In this document: one piece after another, positions 50,001-55,000 of the stretch
How the letters are laid out: each line of letters opens with the position of its first letter
Numbering within the stretch: position 1 is the stretch's first letter
Assembly: GCA_003864495.1 (NCBI GenBank)
Contig: ML133389.1
Location: 682,001 to 746,000, forward strand
DNA from: Nemopilema nomurai
Taxonomy: Eukaryota; Cnidaria; Scyphozoa; Rhizostomeae; Rhizostomatidae
Length of the DNA: 64,000 nt
Reading direction: 5' to 3'
Translations under genes and position numbers: made by a program
Notes under the pieces: model-generated
What the model saw: the letters and a program-made list of their open reading frames with translations, nothing else
Databases searched by the model: none
Told to the model about the DNA's origin: nothing

Positions 50001-52052
50001 GATCTTCATCAGAGAAGAACAGGCCATAATCTTCATCTATAAAAACAAAGGTCAGACAACCAATGCCAAATAAATTCATTCGTAGAACTAAAGACTTCAA
50101 TACCAAGCCCCTTTGTTGATTCAGCTGCAAATGGGTGCCTGGTTGATGAGGGAGATGAGCAGCAACATGGAAAACGCACTGACCACCCTACCACATGATC
50201 AAATTGGGAACCCCATCAAAACCATTACCCCGGTAAAAAGGAGCCCTAACCACCTATCTGAAGAATAGCCCTTGTTGAAGTGAGCACTTTATTAACAATA
50301 GGCACTTTTGTTAAAAAATCCCTTTTATTGAAACATCCCCCTTTTCTAATTATGCACCCTATCAAAGTAATTGCCCCTGAAAAAGAGCCTTTACCATCTA
50401 TGTGAGAAAAGGCTCTTCTCAAAATACGCACAGAGCCGGAATAAATATATGCGAAATTGTTTTGATGAGAATTGATGTACAAATGAATGGAAAATGTGGG
50501 ATATAAAATTGGCACACTGACCTAAAACTTCCAACAGAGCACAAGCGCTGACCTAAAGCCATGCTTAATCTAAATCTAAAGCAGTCAGTGGCTTCGAGTT
50601 AAACCTTGTACAAGATATCAGATATCAGCTAATAGAAAGACAACCCCTGAGGCAACAGTTTTCAAGTTTTGAGGGATTTTCCCTGCGACCAAGGCCTCTT
50701 CCTAGCCTTCATACAGTTGCTTGACAACATAAAGGTAGAAAATCGAAAAGCTCAAAAAATTTTCTTGTAAAAGACAGCAAGATTGATGCATCAATACATT
50801 CAATCCTTCACAAGCCAACGGATTAATCCATTTGGAAGCATGATTTTATTAAGCTAGATTAAGCTGTAAATGCTTTTAATCTGCCAATGAGTATTGTTCT
50901 TGGCCTTGGTGACATACTGATTATCTAACAAGGCAAGATTGGATTACGAAAGGATTAATGCAGAAACACACCTTGCTTATATTGCCTGCAGCAAAGATTA
51001 ATAGGATTAAGAAACCTAACATTAGAGATTAATCAAGATCAGGATCATGTAGCCTATAGTCTGGCACAGATTAAGAGAATCCGACTGCTAGCTCAACGTG
51101 AGAGCAAATCTTTCAGCACCAGTTGTTGCATTTTGAAAGGACTCAAAAAGGCTCTAGACTTGCAACAGATTAAGTTAGCCGCGAAAGCTTTTTATAATAC
51201 TGACGTATCTAAACATGGTATTAGCCCTCTCTCAATTTAAGCCTCTCTCATTTGACCCCCTTCCTAATTACGTATTTGCAGATACAACGCAAACCAACAT
51301 GAATTATATCATTTTCAGGTTAACAAGGAATATACCATAGCCTCGTTTTAAGCTTACTATATCGATCAAGTAGCCTCGTTTTGAGCTCCCTAGAACTACC
51401 CAGAAGCCCCGTTTCGTGTTTTAGTATTCTATCACATTGTATTCCATGACAGGCAGGATATATTCCGGCAGAACCCCTTGACAGTGTCTCGCAGAATTAA
51501 CGCGAATCAAATGCGAGCTAAATGCAGAAACAACAGACAAACGACTCACTTTTCTGCGGCGCGGCGTCAGGTACTTTGCCCACAATCTGCTTGACCGCTT
51601 CAGCGACAGTTTGATGGGGCTCAAACTAAAACAGAAAAAACAAGGCAAATAAATGTTTAATGCTGCATAAATTGAAAGTGGCATTTCGGTCATTTCCCAG
51701 ACATCGTTTAATCACATGAACCCAATCATGTAAATAGTCTTTCTACTGGCGTTAAGATCAAAGGTCAAAGGGCACTCATTCATCAAAGCGAAGCCAATTA
51801 GGCGCTCCTGTCCAATTTGCTGGTACCAATGTTGAACTGAAGACAATGAAAATTATGGGAAGTACTTTAAGAAATCCTACAAGTTCAGACATTCTTTATT
51901 TAACGCTGCCAAACGTTTGGTTGGAAACGTTTTGTGATCTTTCTGTCTAGCAATATCTGACTGTTTAAATTAATTTTAGAAACACGACTTACCTGGAAAG
52001 TTTTGACCGTGTTCAACTTGACGAAGTTGATTTTCAAGGCCAAAGGAGCCAT
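10766..52052 (-). CDS. TLN: Talin, complete coding region, 58 coding exons plus one alternative exon
   Basis: Cytoskeletal adaptor that binds and activates integrin beta tails through its FERM head and links them to F-actin and vinculin through a helical rod. The exons listed separately splice to 7701 nt (2566 residues plus stop; human talin-1 is 2541) with every junction in phase, itself strong support. Order: F0 (EDYGLFFSDEDPKK), F1, F2 (NLLYVQARDGIL, LKDFLPREY), F3 with the integrin-contact segment VRRWAASPNSF (Arg371/Trp372, equivalent to human R358/W359), linker, rod bundles R1-R12, the R13 I/LWEQ actin-binding module (EEQILEAARAI to LLLACRVKAD) and a C-terminal dimerisation helix (EEILRKEKELEDARKRLAHI). 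The start ATG (52050-52052) begins MAPLALKINF, the usual talin N-terminus. It lies head-to-head with RRP7A and tail-to-tail with SPPL2. Oddities are a duplicated 169-bp linker exon, a GC donor after exon 37 and repeats at splice sites. Confidence 0.98.
11583..11765 (-). CDS. TLN: Talin exon 57 (R13 actin-binding surface)
   Basis: 61 codons, ARMVAAATGSLCEAANAAVQ to LLLACRVKADPTS. The human KVK actin-contact triplet is RVK here (residues 2474-2476), a conservative change. Confidence 0.97.
12262..12324 (-). CDS. TLN: Talin exon 56 (R13), 63 bp
   Basis: 21 codons, VCSPSSDPHDDGQWSQGLVS, identified by DDGQWSQGL. An overlapping frame here reads longer but is not talin. Confidence 0.94.
12766..12891 (-). 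CDS. TLN: Talin exon 55 (R13, I/LWEQ)
   Basis: 42 codons, DESLNFEEQILEAARAITGA to QRELVASGR. Confidence 0.97.
14290..14414 (-). CDS. TLN: Talin exon 54 (R13, I/LWEQ)
   Basis: GTEWVNPEDPNVIAENELLG to LAELKPRQRPK, close to human EWVDPEDPTVIAENELLGAA. Phase 1-0. Confidence 0.97.
14692..14797 (-). CDS. TLN: Talin exon 53 (R12/R13)
   Basis: 35 codons plus 1 nt, VQHPTQQKKVQLTIHSKKVA then DSVTDLVRVAEELK. Start of the I/LWEQ module. Confidence 0.95.
15197..15301 (-). CDS. TLN: Talin exon 52 (rod, R12)
   Basis: 35 codons, DIRYAAIIKGRECAQAYCNV then LDHVQS. Matches LHYGRECANGYLELLDHV. Confidence 0.95.
15579..15764 (-). CDS. TLN: Talin exon 51 (rod, R12)
   Basis: 62 codons, TPEELIRSTKGVTLATAKAV to CTEMLIICK. 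Very close to human. Confidence 0.96.
16298..16414 (-). CDS. TLN: Talin exon 50 (rod, R12)
   Basis: 39 codons, TMVTNVSSLLKTVRSVEDEA, matching MVTNVTSLLKTVKAVEDEA. The acceptor lies at the edge of a 113-bp triplication. Confidence 0.96.
16409..16747. repeat. 113-bp tandem triplication at the talin exon 50 acceptor
   Basis: Copies start at 16409, 16522 and 16635, nearly identical (catggcctagagcgattgac, then taatacagagataagatatc). The first copy includes the last bases of the acceptor and the first 6 bases of exon 50. Confidence 0.95.
17215..17337. repeat. About 54-bp direct duplication beside the talin exon 49 donor
   Basis: Two copies share aaaatatggaacgcttgaat followed by cac, with gagctgacgacaccggccat matching gagctgacataactggctat. 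One copy touches the donor at 17337. Confidence 0.8.
17338..17463 (-). CDS. TLN: Talin exon 49 (rod, R11/R12)
   Basis: 42 codons, VMLLNAAKDVTSALSDLINS to MDALKSSAK. The donor-flanking sequence is duplicated about 54 bp downstream. Confidence 0.95.
17683..18036 (-). CDS. TLN: Talin exon 48 (rod, R11)
   Basis: 118 codons, with DGDTFGDHRESILKTAKNLV and NVKFGAIALGSEDMEAQ. Matches human ETFADHREGILKTAKVLVEDTK and LGAEDPETQ. Confidence 0.96.
18105..18275. repeat. Foldback element copy 1
   Basis: Left arm gcatacttgaagtgctttttt pairs imperfectly with the right-arm stretch gatgaaaaagtgctttaagt. It shares the core gacactcct-aagag with copies at 34.7 kb and 60.7 kb. Confidence 0.6.
18389..18535 (-). 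CDS. TLN: Talin exon 47 (rod, R10/R11)
   Basis: 49 codons, IARRLKDSVQGLGQSLTVLV to NAKQVAEK. Donor gtgagt. Confidence 0.93.
19265..19384 (-). CDS. TLN: Talin exon 46 (rod, R10)
   Basis: 40 codons, VGRSSSKPEALGGLGQEICK to ATTNEE. Matches the SPEELGPLANQLT region. Confidence 0.92.
20107..20226 (-). CDS. TLN: Talin exon 45 (rod, R10)
   Basis: 40 codons, KESFVDCQDSMVKDLKAIAR then LSQDM. Matches GSFVDYQTTMVRTAKAIA. Confidence 0.93.
20742..20891 (-). CDS. TLN: Talin exon 44 (rod, R9/R10)
   Basis: 50 codons, LHAAVDEAANNLTEAINDLT to VVAVLIDSINKAVAR. Donor gtacat is weak. Confidence 0.91.
21216..21389 (-). CDS. TLN: Talin exon 43 (rod, R9)
   Basis: 58 codons, YIAHLIEPLADATIGFASKL and TVAESASQLIYAAKDSGGNP. 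Matches LAESALQLLYTAKEAGGNPK. Confidence 0.95.
21582..21683 (-). CDS. TLN: Talin exon 42 (rod, R9)
   Basis: 34 codons, GFEERIMLTCAQLREGVSPA then EPEHLGHK, fitting the human LGHKV boundary. Confidence 0.9.
22001..22133 (-). CDS. TLN: Talin exon 41 (rod, R7/R9)
   Basis: ENAPGQHECDESAESVDKSI then AISQHLEPSTEGTLK. Matches human APGQLECETA and VSQQLAP. Phase 2-0. Confidence 0.93.
22215..22400. repeat. GACATG/CATGA simple repeat region
   Basis: Degenerate runs of gacatgacatgg, acatgacaagaaatc and gacatgac in the intron between exons 40 and 41. Confidence 0.75.
22456..22637 (-). CDS. TLN: Talin exon 40 (rod, R7)
   Basis: 60 codons plus 2 nt, ARSAQYPLIMAGKSMVTSSS, ending HSKAVADAMKKIVTAIK. Confidence 0.93.
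23135..23275 (-). CDS. TLN: Talin exon 39 (rod, R8/R7)
   Basis: 47 codons, DSNRNQCQEGGKPLLEAVEN, then SSPEFARVPAKISAE. Matches SNPEFSSIPAQISPEG. Confidence 0.94.
23651..23812 (-). CDS. TLN: Talin exon 38 (rod, R8)
   Basis: 54 codons, VLSAATVIAKHTSGLCNACK then NPVAKRHFVKAAKDVANNTA. Very close to human. Confidence 0.96.
24308..24388. repeat. 17-bp tandem repeat, 5 copies
   Basis: ggagaggatgtctttaa repeated exactly four times plus a partial copy, in the GC-donor intron. Confidence 0.95.
25787..25930 (-). CDS. TLN: Talin exon 37 (rod, R8) with GC donor
   Basis: 48 codons, AAYLVAIADPSSTSGRQGLV to GLVHPKNSQQQ. The following intron begins CAG|gcaagt, a GC-AG donor with otherwise perfect consensus. 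No GT nearby keeps the frame with exon 38. Confidence 0.92.
26366..26578 (-). CDS. TLN: Talin exon 36 (rod, R7/R8)
   Basis: 71 codons, NVLDNPVEPVNDATFFNCLD to ASNAVCALTESAAQ. Matches human LLENPVQPINDMSYFGCLD. Confidence 0.95.
27464..27557 (-). CDS. TLN: Talin exon 35 (rod, R7)
   Basis: GVTDAINGLLNACMTAAPGQ then KECDSAVRNVQ. Matches APGQKECDNALRE. Phase 2-0. Confidence 0.94.
27982..28121 (-). CDS. TLN: Talin exon 34 (rod, R6/R7)
   Basis: DRESQDQLVQDLRKTSTASS, then KLLLAAKSLAADPTGPN. Matches human SSSKLLLAAKALSTDP. Phase 0-2, donor gttcgc. Confidence 0.94.
28689..28886 (-). CDS. TLN: Talin exon 33 (rod, R6)
   Basis: 66 codons, from FPESNQGYQEVQDQLNYAGV to SYQDFQERGLVLAGQLK. Donor gtctgt is weak. 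Confidence 0.9.
29322..29447 (-). CDS. TLN: Talin exon 32 (rod, R6)
   Basis: 42 codons, VAKGVSQALNNVVNCLPGQR then DVDEAIEGINRSS. Matches CLPGQRDVDNAL. Confidence 0.95.
29865..30092 (-). CDS. TLN: Talin exon 31 (rod, R5/R6)
   Basis: 76 codons, GNDSYTGIAARDTASALKVL to SPNDKANQQRMAK. Matches human GNENYAGIAARDVA. Confidence 0.95.
30427..30510 (-). CDS. TLN: Talin exon 30 (rod, R5)
   Basis: 28 codons, IDTCALEVGATSKTVGGSMA then QLLTAAAQ. Donor gtgcat is weak, but phase and homology fit. Confidence 0.9.
30538..30665. repeat. About 64-bp tandem duplication
   Basis: Two copies of accataaagaggctgt followed by aaagaggttgataatgacgt and aactg, between talin exons 29 and 30. Confidence 0.85.
30736..30864 (-). 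CDS. TLN: Talin exon 29 (rod, R5)
   Basis: 43 codons, AAEACGSLEIDNALETVRNL, ending DGSLKPLPGED as human DGKLKPLPGE. Confidence 0.95.
31904..32038 (-). CDS. TLN: Talin exon 28 (rod, R4/R5)
   Basis: 45 codons, VKMVANAKAAVPTVGDNAVA then MQLSTTAQNTAMAL. Matches human GKMVAAAKASVPTI. Confidence 0.95.
33194..33307 (-). CDS. TLN: Talin exon 27 (rod, R4)
   Basis: 38 codons, QVQDPASELIQSIRNSFNNR, then DSPSAQLGLISSATAFLG. Donor gtaagt. Confidence 0.93.
33601..33714 (-). CDS. TLN: Talin exon 26 (rod, R4)
   Basis: 38 codons, NAAKHAVASATQMVAAAKAS, matching human HAAKQAAASATQTIAAAQ. Donor gttggt. Confidence 0.93.
34230..34358 (-). CDS. TLN: Talin exon 25 (rod, R3/R4)
   Basis: 43 codons, GAARNPNDANEQEKLKKAAE, ending NALKKKLVLRLE as human NAIKKKLVQRLE. 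Confidence 0.94.
34720..34870. repeat. Foldback element copy 2 (best preserved)
   Basis: Imperfect inverted repeat with arms of about 58 bp around a loop of about 30 bp. The left arm holds tacctaaagtactttttggt, the right arm cgaaagagtactttaagtat. A partial copy of its right end lies at about 34055-34110. Confidence 0.7.
34948..35011. repeat. 11-bp tandem repeat with CACGTG palindromes
   Basis: Units of cctgtcacgtg, about six copies with small changes, ending 8 bp from the talin exon 24 donor. Several copies contain the CACGTG E-box. Confidence 0.9.
35019..35150 (-). CDS. TLN: Talin exon 24 (rod, about R3)
   Basis: 44 codons, ATSQLVNGIKADAEGQEDSD then LLAAAKVLADATAKLVEAAK. The donor is next to an 11-bp repeat. 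Confidence 0.94.
35569..35795. repeat. 15-16 bp tandem repeat beside talin exon 23 donor, about 14 copies
   Basis: Units of cggccctatataaatc with a/g variants and occasional loss of one g, ending within 10 bp of the donor at 35802. Confidence 0.95.
35803..36027 (-). CDS. TLN: Talin exon 23 (rod, about R2/R3)
   Basis: 75 codons, residues 780-854, ending SMGNAGEMVKQAKILAQ as human SMGDAGEMVRQARILAQ. The donor borders a 16-bp repeat array. Confidence 0.95.
36523..36894 (-). CDS. TLN: Talin exon 22 (rod, about R1/R2), largest exon
   Basis: 124 codons, residues 656-779, with LTLAKAVATATTALVLKAKN and ALSTSQLVACAKVLGPHISS. It matches the human stretch with ALVLKAKSVA and LVACTKVVAP. Donor gtacgt. 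Confidence 0.95.
37100..37170. repeat. TGACC simple repeat
   Basis: Runs of aaatgacctgacct and then gacct repeated about five times. On the minus strand these read AGGTCA half-sites in series. Confidence 0.9.
37461..37617 (-). CDS. TLN: Talin exon 21 (R1)
   Basis: Residues 603-655, TSNLDDLVKGIKMIAALMDD to LAKAFSDLLNSLNP. Phase 2-0. Confidence 0.93.
39091..39142 (-). CDS. TLN: Talin exon 20 (R1), 52 bp
   Basis: GDPEKVNYTAVGASVSTI, as human GDPAETDYTAVG. Phase 1-2 fits both neighbours exactly. Confidence 0.93.
39631..39739 (-). CDS. TLN: Talin exon 19 (R1)
   Basis: Residues 550-585, ASKRWIENTIEENKQNVISR, then an Ala-rich helix. Phase 0-1. Confidence 0.92.
40063..40206 (-). CDS. TLN: Talin exon 18 (start of rod R1)
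   Basis: Residues 502-549, ending STAQDLPDLGSDP, the counterpart of human LDDFDTLPPLGQD. Donor gtacgt. Confidence 0.92.
40435..40523 (-). CDS. TLN: Talin exon 17 (linker)
   Basis: Gly/Gln/His-rich, AGKYTVGQMQEEQYSTKTG to HAHGPPM. Weakly conserved, but its phase 1-0 joins either exon 16 copy to exon 18. Confidence 0.85.
40778..40790 (+). promoter_or_regulatory. Perfect DR1 motif (AGGTCA-t-AGGTCA)
   Basis: aggtcataggtca, a perfect direct repeat with 1-bp spacing, the known target form for RXR/COUP-TF/HNF4-type nuclear receptors. Located in the intron between talin exons 17 and 16b. Function is inferred only from the motif. Confidence 0.4.
41005..41173 (-). CDS. TLN: Talin exon 16b (linker; alternative copy 2)
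   Basis: 169 bp, phase 0-1, acceptor gtttccatag, donor gtgaga. Encodes EYEEECTMLEDSVLPSRATY then LQHKQTKHGK and SVAVPAVIR. 33 of 56 residues match exon 16a, including 17 consecutive ones; synonymous sites differ widely. Open frame and intact splice sites argue against a dead copy. Confidence 0.9.
41727..41766. repeat. (GAAT)n microsatellite
   Basis: About eight perfect aatg units, ending in tggatgg. Confidence 0.97.
42073..42097. repeat. (AATC)n microsatellite
   Basis: About six perfect caat units in the intron between exons 16a and 16b. Confidence 0.97.
42959..43127 (-). CDS. TLN: Talin exon 16a (linker; alternative copy 1)
   Basis: 169 bp, phase 0-1, 56 codons plus 1 nt. Contains DYEEESTMLEDSVLPSRATY then LQHQTNKQ and SVALPAVMR. 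It aligns with the head-rod linker of human talin (ESTMLEDSV, SVALPAIMR). A homologous exon, 16b, lies 1.8 kb downstream. Exactly one can be used if the frame is kept. Confidence 0.93.
43573..43674 (-). CDS. TLN: Talin exon 15 (F3 C-terminal helix)
   Basis: Residues 382-415, DFGDYLEAYYSVQTSEGEQ and then the helix ending YIDIILKK. Phase 0-0. Confidence 0.95.
44202..44267 (-). CDS. TLN: Talin exon 14 (F3 integrin-binding strand)
   Basis: Residues 360-381, VLKTWPLTTVRRWAASPNSF, with the conserved RW integrin contact. I used the acceptor ctttatag at 44268 rather than an internal cttaag because it preserves the VxxxW alignment. Confidence 0.92.
44504..44593 (-). CDS. TLN: Talin exon 13 (F3)
   Basis: Residues 330-359, GKNKLVPRLLGVTKESILRV, nearly as in vertebrates. 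The basic GKNKLVPRLLG strand-loop lies near the integrin and membrane surface. Phase 0-0. Confidence 0.95.
44968..45072 (-). CDS. TLN: Talin exon 12 (F3)
   Basis: Residues 295-329, ending LKTYGVTFFLVK, the first strand of the F3 PTB-like fold. Phase 0-0. Confidence 0.95.
45315..45378 (-). CDS. TLN: Talin exon 11 (F2/F3)
   Basis: Completes D then LKDFLPREYSKNKQSEKK, matching LKDFLPKEY. Donor gttggc is weak but phases fit on both sides. Confidence 0.9.
45761..45831 (-). CDS. TLN: Talin exon 10 (F2)
   Basis: FAGLQLQIQYGDYDEGKYK, fitting human FAGYQCQIQFG. Short exon found by homology. Phase 0-2. Confidence 0.88.
46214..46340 (-). CDS. TLN: Talin exon 9 (F2)
   Basis: RKYMYEPNVNIKNP, then EINLLYVQARDGILDGTHP, the strongest F2 signature. 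Phase 2-0. Confidence 0.96.
46950..47019 (-). CDS. TLN: Talin exon 8 (F1/F2)
   Basis: NWLVHDRTLREQGVDDSQMV, equal to the human NWLDHGRTLREQGV block. Phase 1-2. Confidence 0.94.
47783..47882 (-). CDS. TLN: Talin exon 7 (F1 basic loop)
   Basis: Residues 151-183, Lys-rich and ending KKKLHTDDE, as in human KQKLHTDDE. The basic loop is the known membrane-lipid contact of F1. Phase 0-1. Confidence 0.94.
48508..48593 (-). CDS. TLN: Talin exon 6 (F1 and loop)
   Basis: Residues 122-150, GITNMEEFSLFIEE then a Glu/Lys-rich stretch matching the flexible F1 loop. Phase 1-0. Confidence 0.93.
48831..48885 (-). CDS. TLN: Talin exon 5 (F1)
   Basis: Residues 104-121, IDDSHSVGNVLQTICERL. Short 55-bp exon, phase 0-1. 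Confidence 0.92.
49287..49361 (-). CDS. TLN: Talin exon 4 (F0/F1 junction)
   Basis: Residues 79-103, DTVEYKNKHRFLRVKMLDG, matching the human F0/F1 boundary. Phase 0-0. Confidence 0.94.
49555..49890. repeat. 18-bp degenerate tandem array
   Basis: About 17 units of ttgcaccttaaaatactg with g/a and length variants, in the intron between talin exons 3 and 4. Confidence 0.93.
49939..50036 (-). CDS. TLN: Talin exon 3 (F0)
   Basis: Residues 46-78, NEDYGLFFSDEDPKKCQWF to SLKSG, the F0 signature. Phase 1-0. Confidence 0.95.
51550..51625 (-). CDS. TLN: Talin exon 2 (F0)
   Basis: Residues 21-45, FEPHQTVAEAVKQIVGKVPD. Acceptor gttttag, donor gtgagt, phase 0-1. Confidence 0.95.
51993..52052 (-). CDS. 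TLN: Talin exon 1 (F0 start)
   Basis: Residues 1-20, MAPLALKINF to VKTFQ. Donor gtaagt. The transcribed exon extends to 52074 (acceptor gcgtttcag), giving 22 nt of 5' UTR directly before the ATG. Confidence 0.95.
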
Positions 52053-52074
52053 GTTGCGTTTTCATCCGTTCAGA

Positions 52075-55000
52075 CTGAAACGCCAAAAAAATGTTTATTT
52101 GGCATAAAAATTTGAAAAGATCTAGTCAAATTTGTCAATAAAAGATTCTTAGTTTGGCAAAATCAATATTTGTGTCCGCAGGTTTGTTCTACAAAAATGT
52201 TTCCGCGGATGTATTTTGTAACATCATGTTTCAACTGTTTTTAATCGCAACATTTCTTCTCCAATGTTTCGATCGATGGTTGTTGCTTTTGCGGTACGAA
52301 ACATTCATTTCGTAACGCAGATTTTTCAAGTCTGCATGCTCTTCCAAACTATCTAGCAAAATATCAACAGAAACGCTGGATGGAAAAATCTTGAAACGGT
52401 GTGACACCCTCAGATGAGATGATGCTATTGGGAATACTTGAGACTGGACTTATATGATAATCAGAGATGGTTAGAAAAACAAATTAAGGTTGGTAGGAAG
52501 AAATATTTTACTGATAATTCAGTTGCACTTGTGTTGTGCGGGGAAAGTGCTCACCTCCTTACGAATGGAGATACTTTTGTGATAAACGGGGCTTACCCTT
52601 TCTTCACCCTCTAAGCAAACCCTAAGTGGATTGTTCTGGGTACGTGAAAAAGGTCTAAGGTCGGGTAGCAGTTCTGGTAAAGCTGCGAGAAGGAAATGGA
52701 CACGAAAAGGCTTGATCGAAATGTAGCCTCGTGACTACTGAATAACATTTTGAGGTTGAACCCAAGAAAGAATCGTGTATTGAATTGGTTTTGGTCAAGA
52801 AGGAACTACAGGCTGTCCGAAAATATACTGTCTACGTGCAACGTAAAAGCTAGCAGACCCACAGGCTAATTCTGGCCTATCTTCATCTTTTAAAGTGGAA
52901 AATTTCCAGTTAGCAAACATCCACCGAAGCTTTCTGAGGAGAATGACGCTTTATCGCCATTCATTTGAAATATGCTTCTTTGGGTTCAATACACTGTCCT
53001 CAGAAACACGCAAAAGCTTCCCTCTTTATCGGAGGGATCTTGACTTCTTTTAAAAATACCTGAAACAGCTCTTGTAATTGGGTCGCAAAGGAGTCGATAC
53101 ACTTTTGAAAAGAGGAAGGCGGCAATAATCGAGATTAGGCTAGGATAATTGGCCACTTTGTTGATTTGATACTCTCAGTGAAATTTTTCGGTTCATGTAG
53201 GGAGCTGTTAACGAAACTCACATGCCCTTTAATCGACGGGCAACCGATATCTGGAAGGCCTCTCCAAAATTAATAAATGACGTAAGGGGACAGATGACGT
53301 CTATGACATGTACCAAGATGCAGTGACATATGGACAAAATGCAACAACCTCTGTGAAAGTTAGCCCCGTGAAAGCCCTGGTAGAAAGAAAAAGGGGATGG
53401 TGGAGACAAAAGAGAGAAAAGCGAGTCGGGGGGGGGGGGATGCCACAAATTACCATGGAGTCAAGAAATTTGCGTACATGACAAGAAAACGATGTACTGA
53501 TGGAGATCAAGTAATGAATAACAGCGATAGCTGGCAAGGTTGGCCCGTTAATTGCTTTTGAAGTCAAAGCGTCAAGAAGCAGGCTATTGCAATTAGGCCC
53601 CATCCCCATTAAACAACGCATAACTACATATCTTAATTAACCAGCTGCTTAAGCATAATGACTTCTTTCTGAAGACCATTTTTACGACCTACGTAAAACA
53701 ATGCCTCTTGTCCATCGCGTATACCAACAATCGAAATACTCTTCAATGCTATCACTCACAAGGTCAAGCCACAACCAACAAACCAACCACTTCAAGTGGC
53801 GCGCTGCTAATTTCTCCAATGCAATTCTAACCACACTGCTGTCAAAAAATTCTATTTACATCAAACGTTATAACAAGATTCTAAAGATTAACCAATTCTA
53901 GTAATTCCACGACAGTCAATTGAATTCAACCACACTGGTAGTTCTGCACAATGATTTAAAAGACATAGCTTCAAGCTTTGCAGCCTGTAGATCACTTTGT
54001 GGAAAAACCCATGGTATTAATCTTCTGTAAGCTAATCTCCGGGAAAAAACAAAAGCATTTAGATTATAAACAGAGATTTCTGATAACCATGAAAAATTTT
54101 AAACTACTTCATTAAATATTCATAATATTTAGTCTTATCTTTGCTTTTCTCAAAAAACAAGTCATTTATAGGGAATTGTAATTGACCGTTTGGTGACTAG
54201 ATTATAGGCCAACAGGTCAATCACCAGGGGAAACTACCCAATCCATGTAATCAAGGGTAAAGTCCCTATTTCTTCTAAACCACATGCTTAATAATTTTTA
54301 TGGTAAAATTCATATTTGAAATTGCACATTTGCAACGCAAATAGTTTTACAGTTTGTTTCCTTCGTCTTTCAGAATTCATAAAATTTGATTGTTAATTGG
54401 TTTTTGATAAGAATACAACTTCAAAGTAAAATCTCTTTTAACAGTTCGCACAAATGTTGTCTACTTTTAAGAAATGCACAGTTGCCTAAATGAAACCCAA
54501 TAATAAGAAAACAGGGTCCCATATCTTGCATGTCCCCACCCATCCCCATCCTGTCTATGGTCCTGGTTGTTTTCATAAAAAAGTATAGCCACACTTTTTC
54601 TGGACCAAGATAAACTTGAGCTTAAAATTAATCTCCTACTTTAAATAAGAGATTAGCTCCAGGCTAAACATGCTATACACCTTTGACAAAATCTACAAGC
54701 ATTGCCAAGTTTTCTTACAGAGATTTCTAGGGGATGACATTTTGGCCAACATTACCAATGGTAAAGCCCTCTTGTAACACCAAGAGCACATGCAGTGGTA
54801 AATGATACTTGCCAGACACAAAAATAACTTTCAGTCTCAAATTGAGCTGTAATAGCATGATTTTCACACAAACCCACAGAAATGTTATGTGGTTTTAATT
54901 CACTACAACTGGGTTTTCCTATGCTTATTGGCATTAATCTCATTGACTTTAAAAAATCTGCACCCAACAGAATAAAATATTAGACAAAGCATCTCTTAGC

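Noticed and set aside
10766..52052. U12-type introns in talin
   Set aside because: All donors I read are GT except one GC; none has the ATATCC/GTATCC U12 signature.
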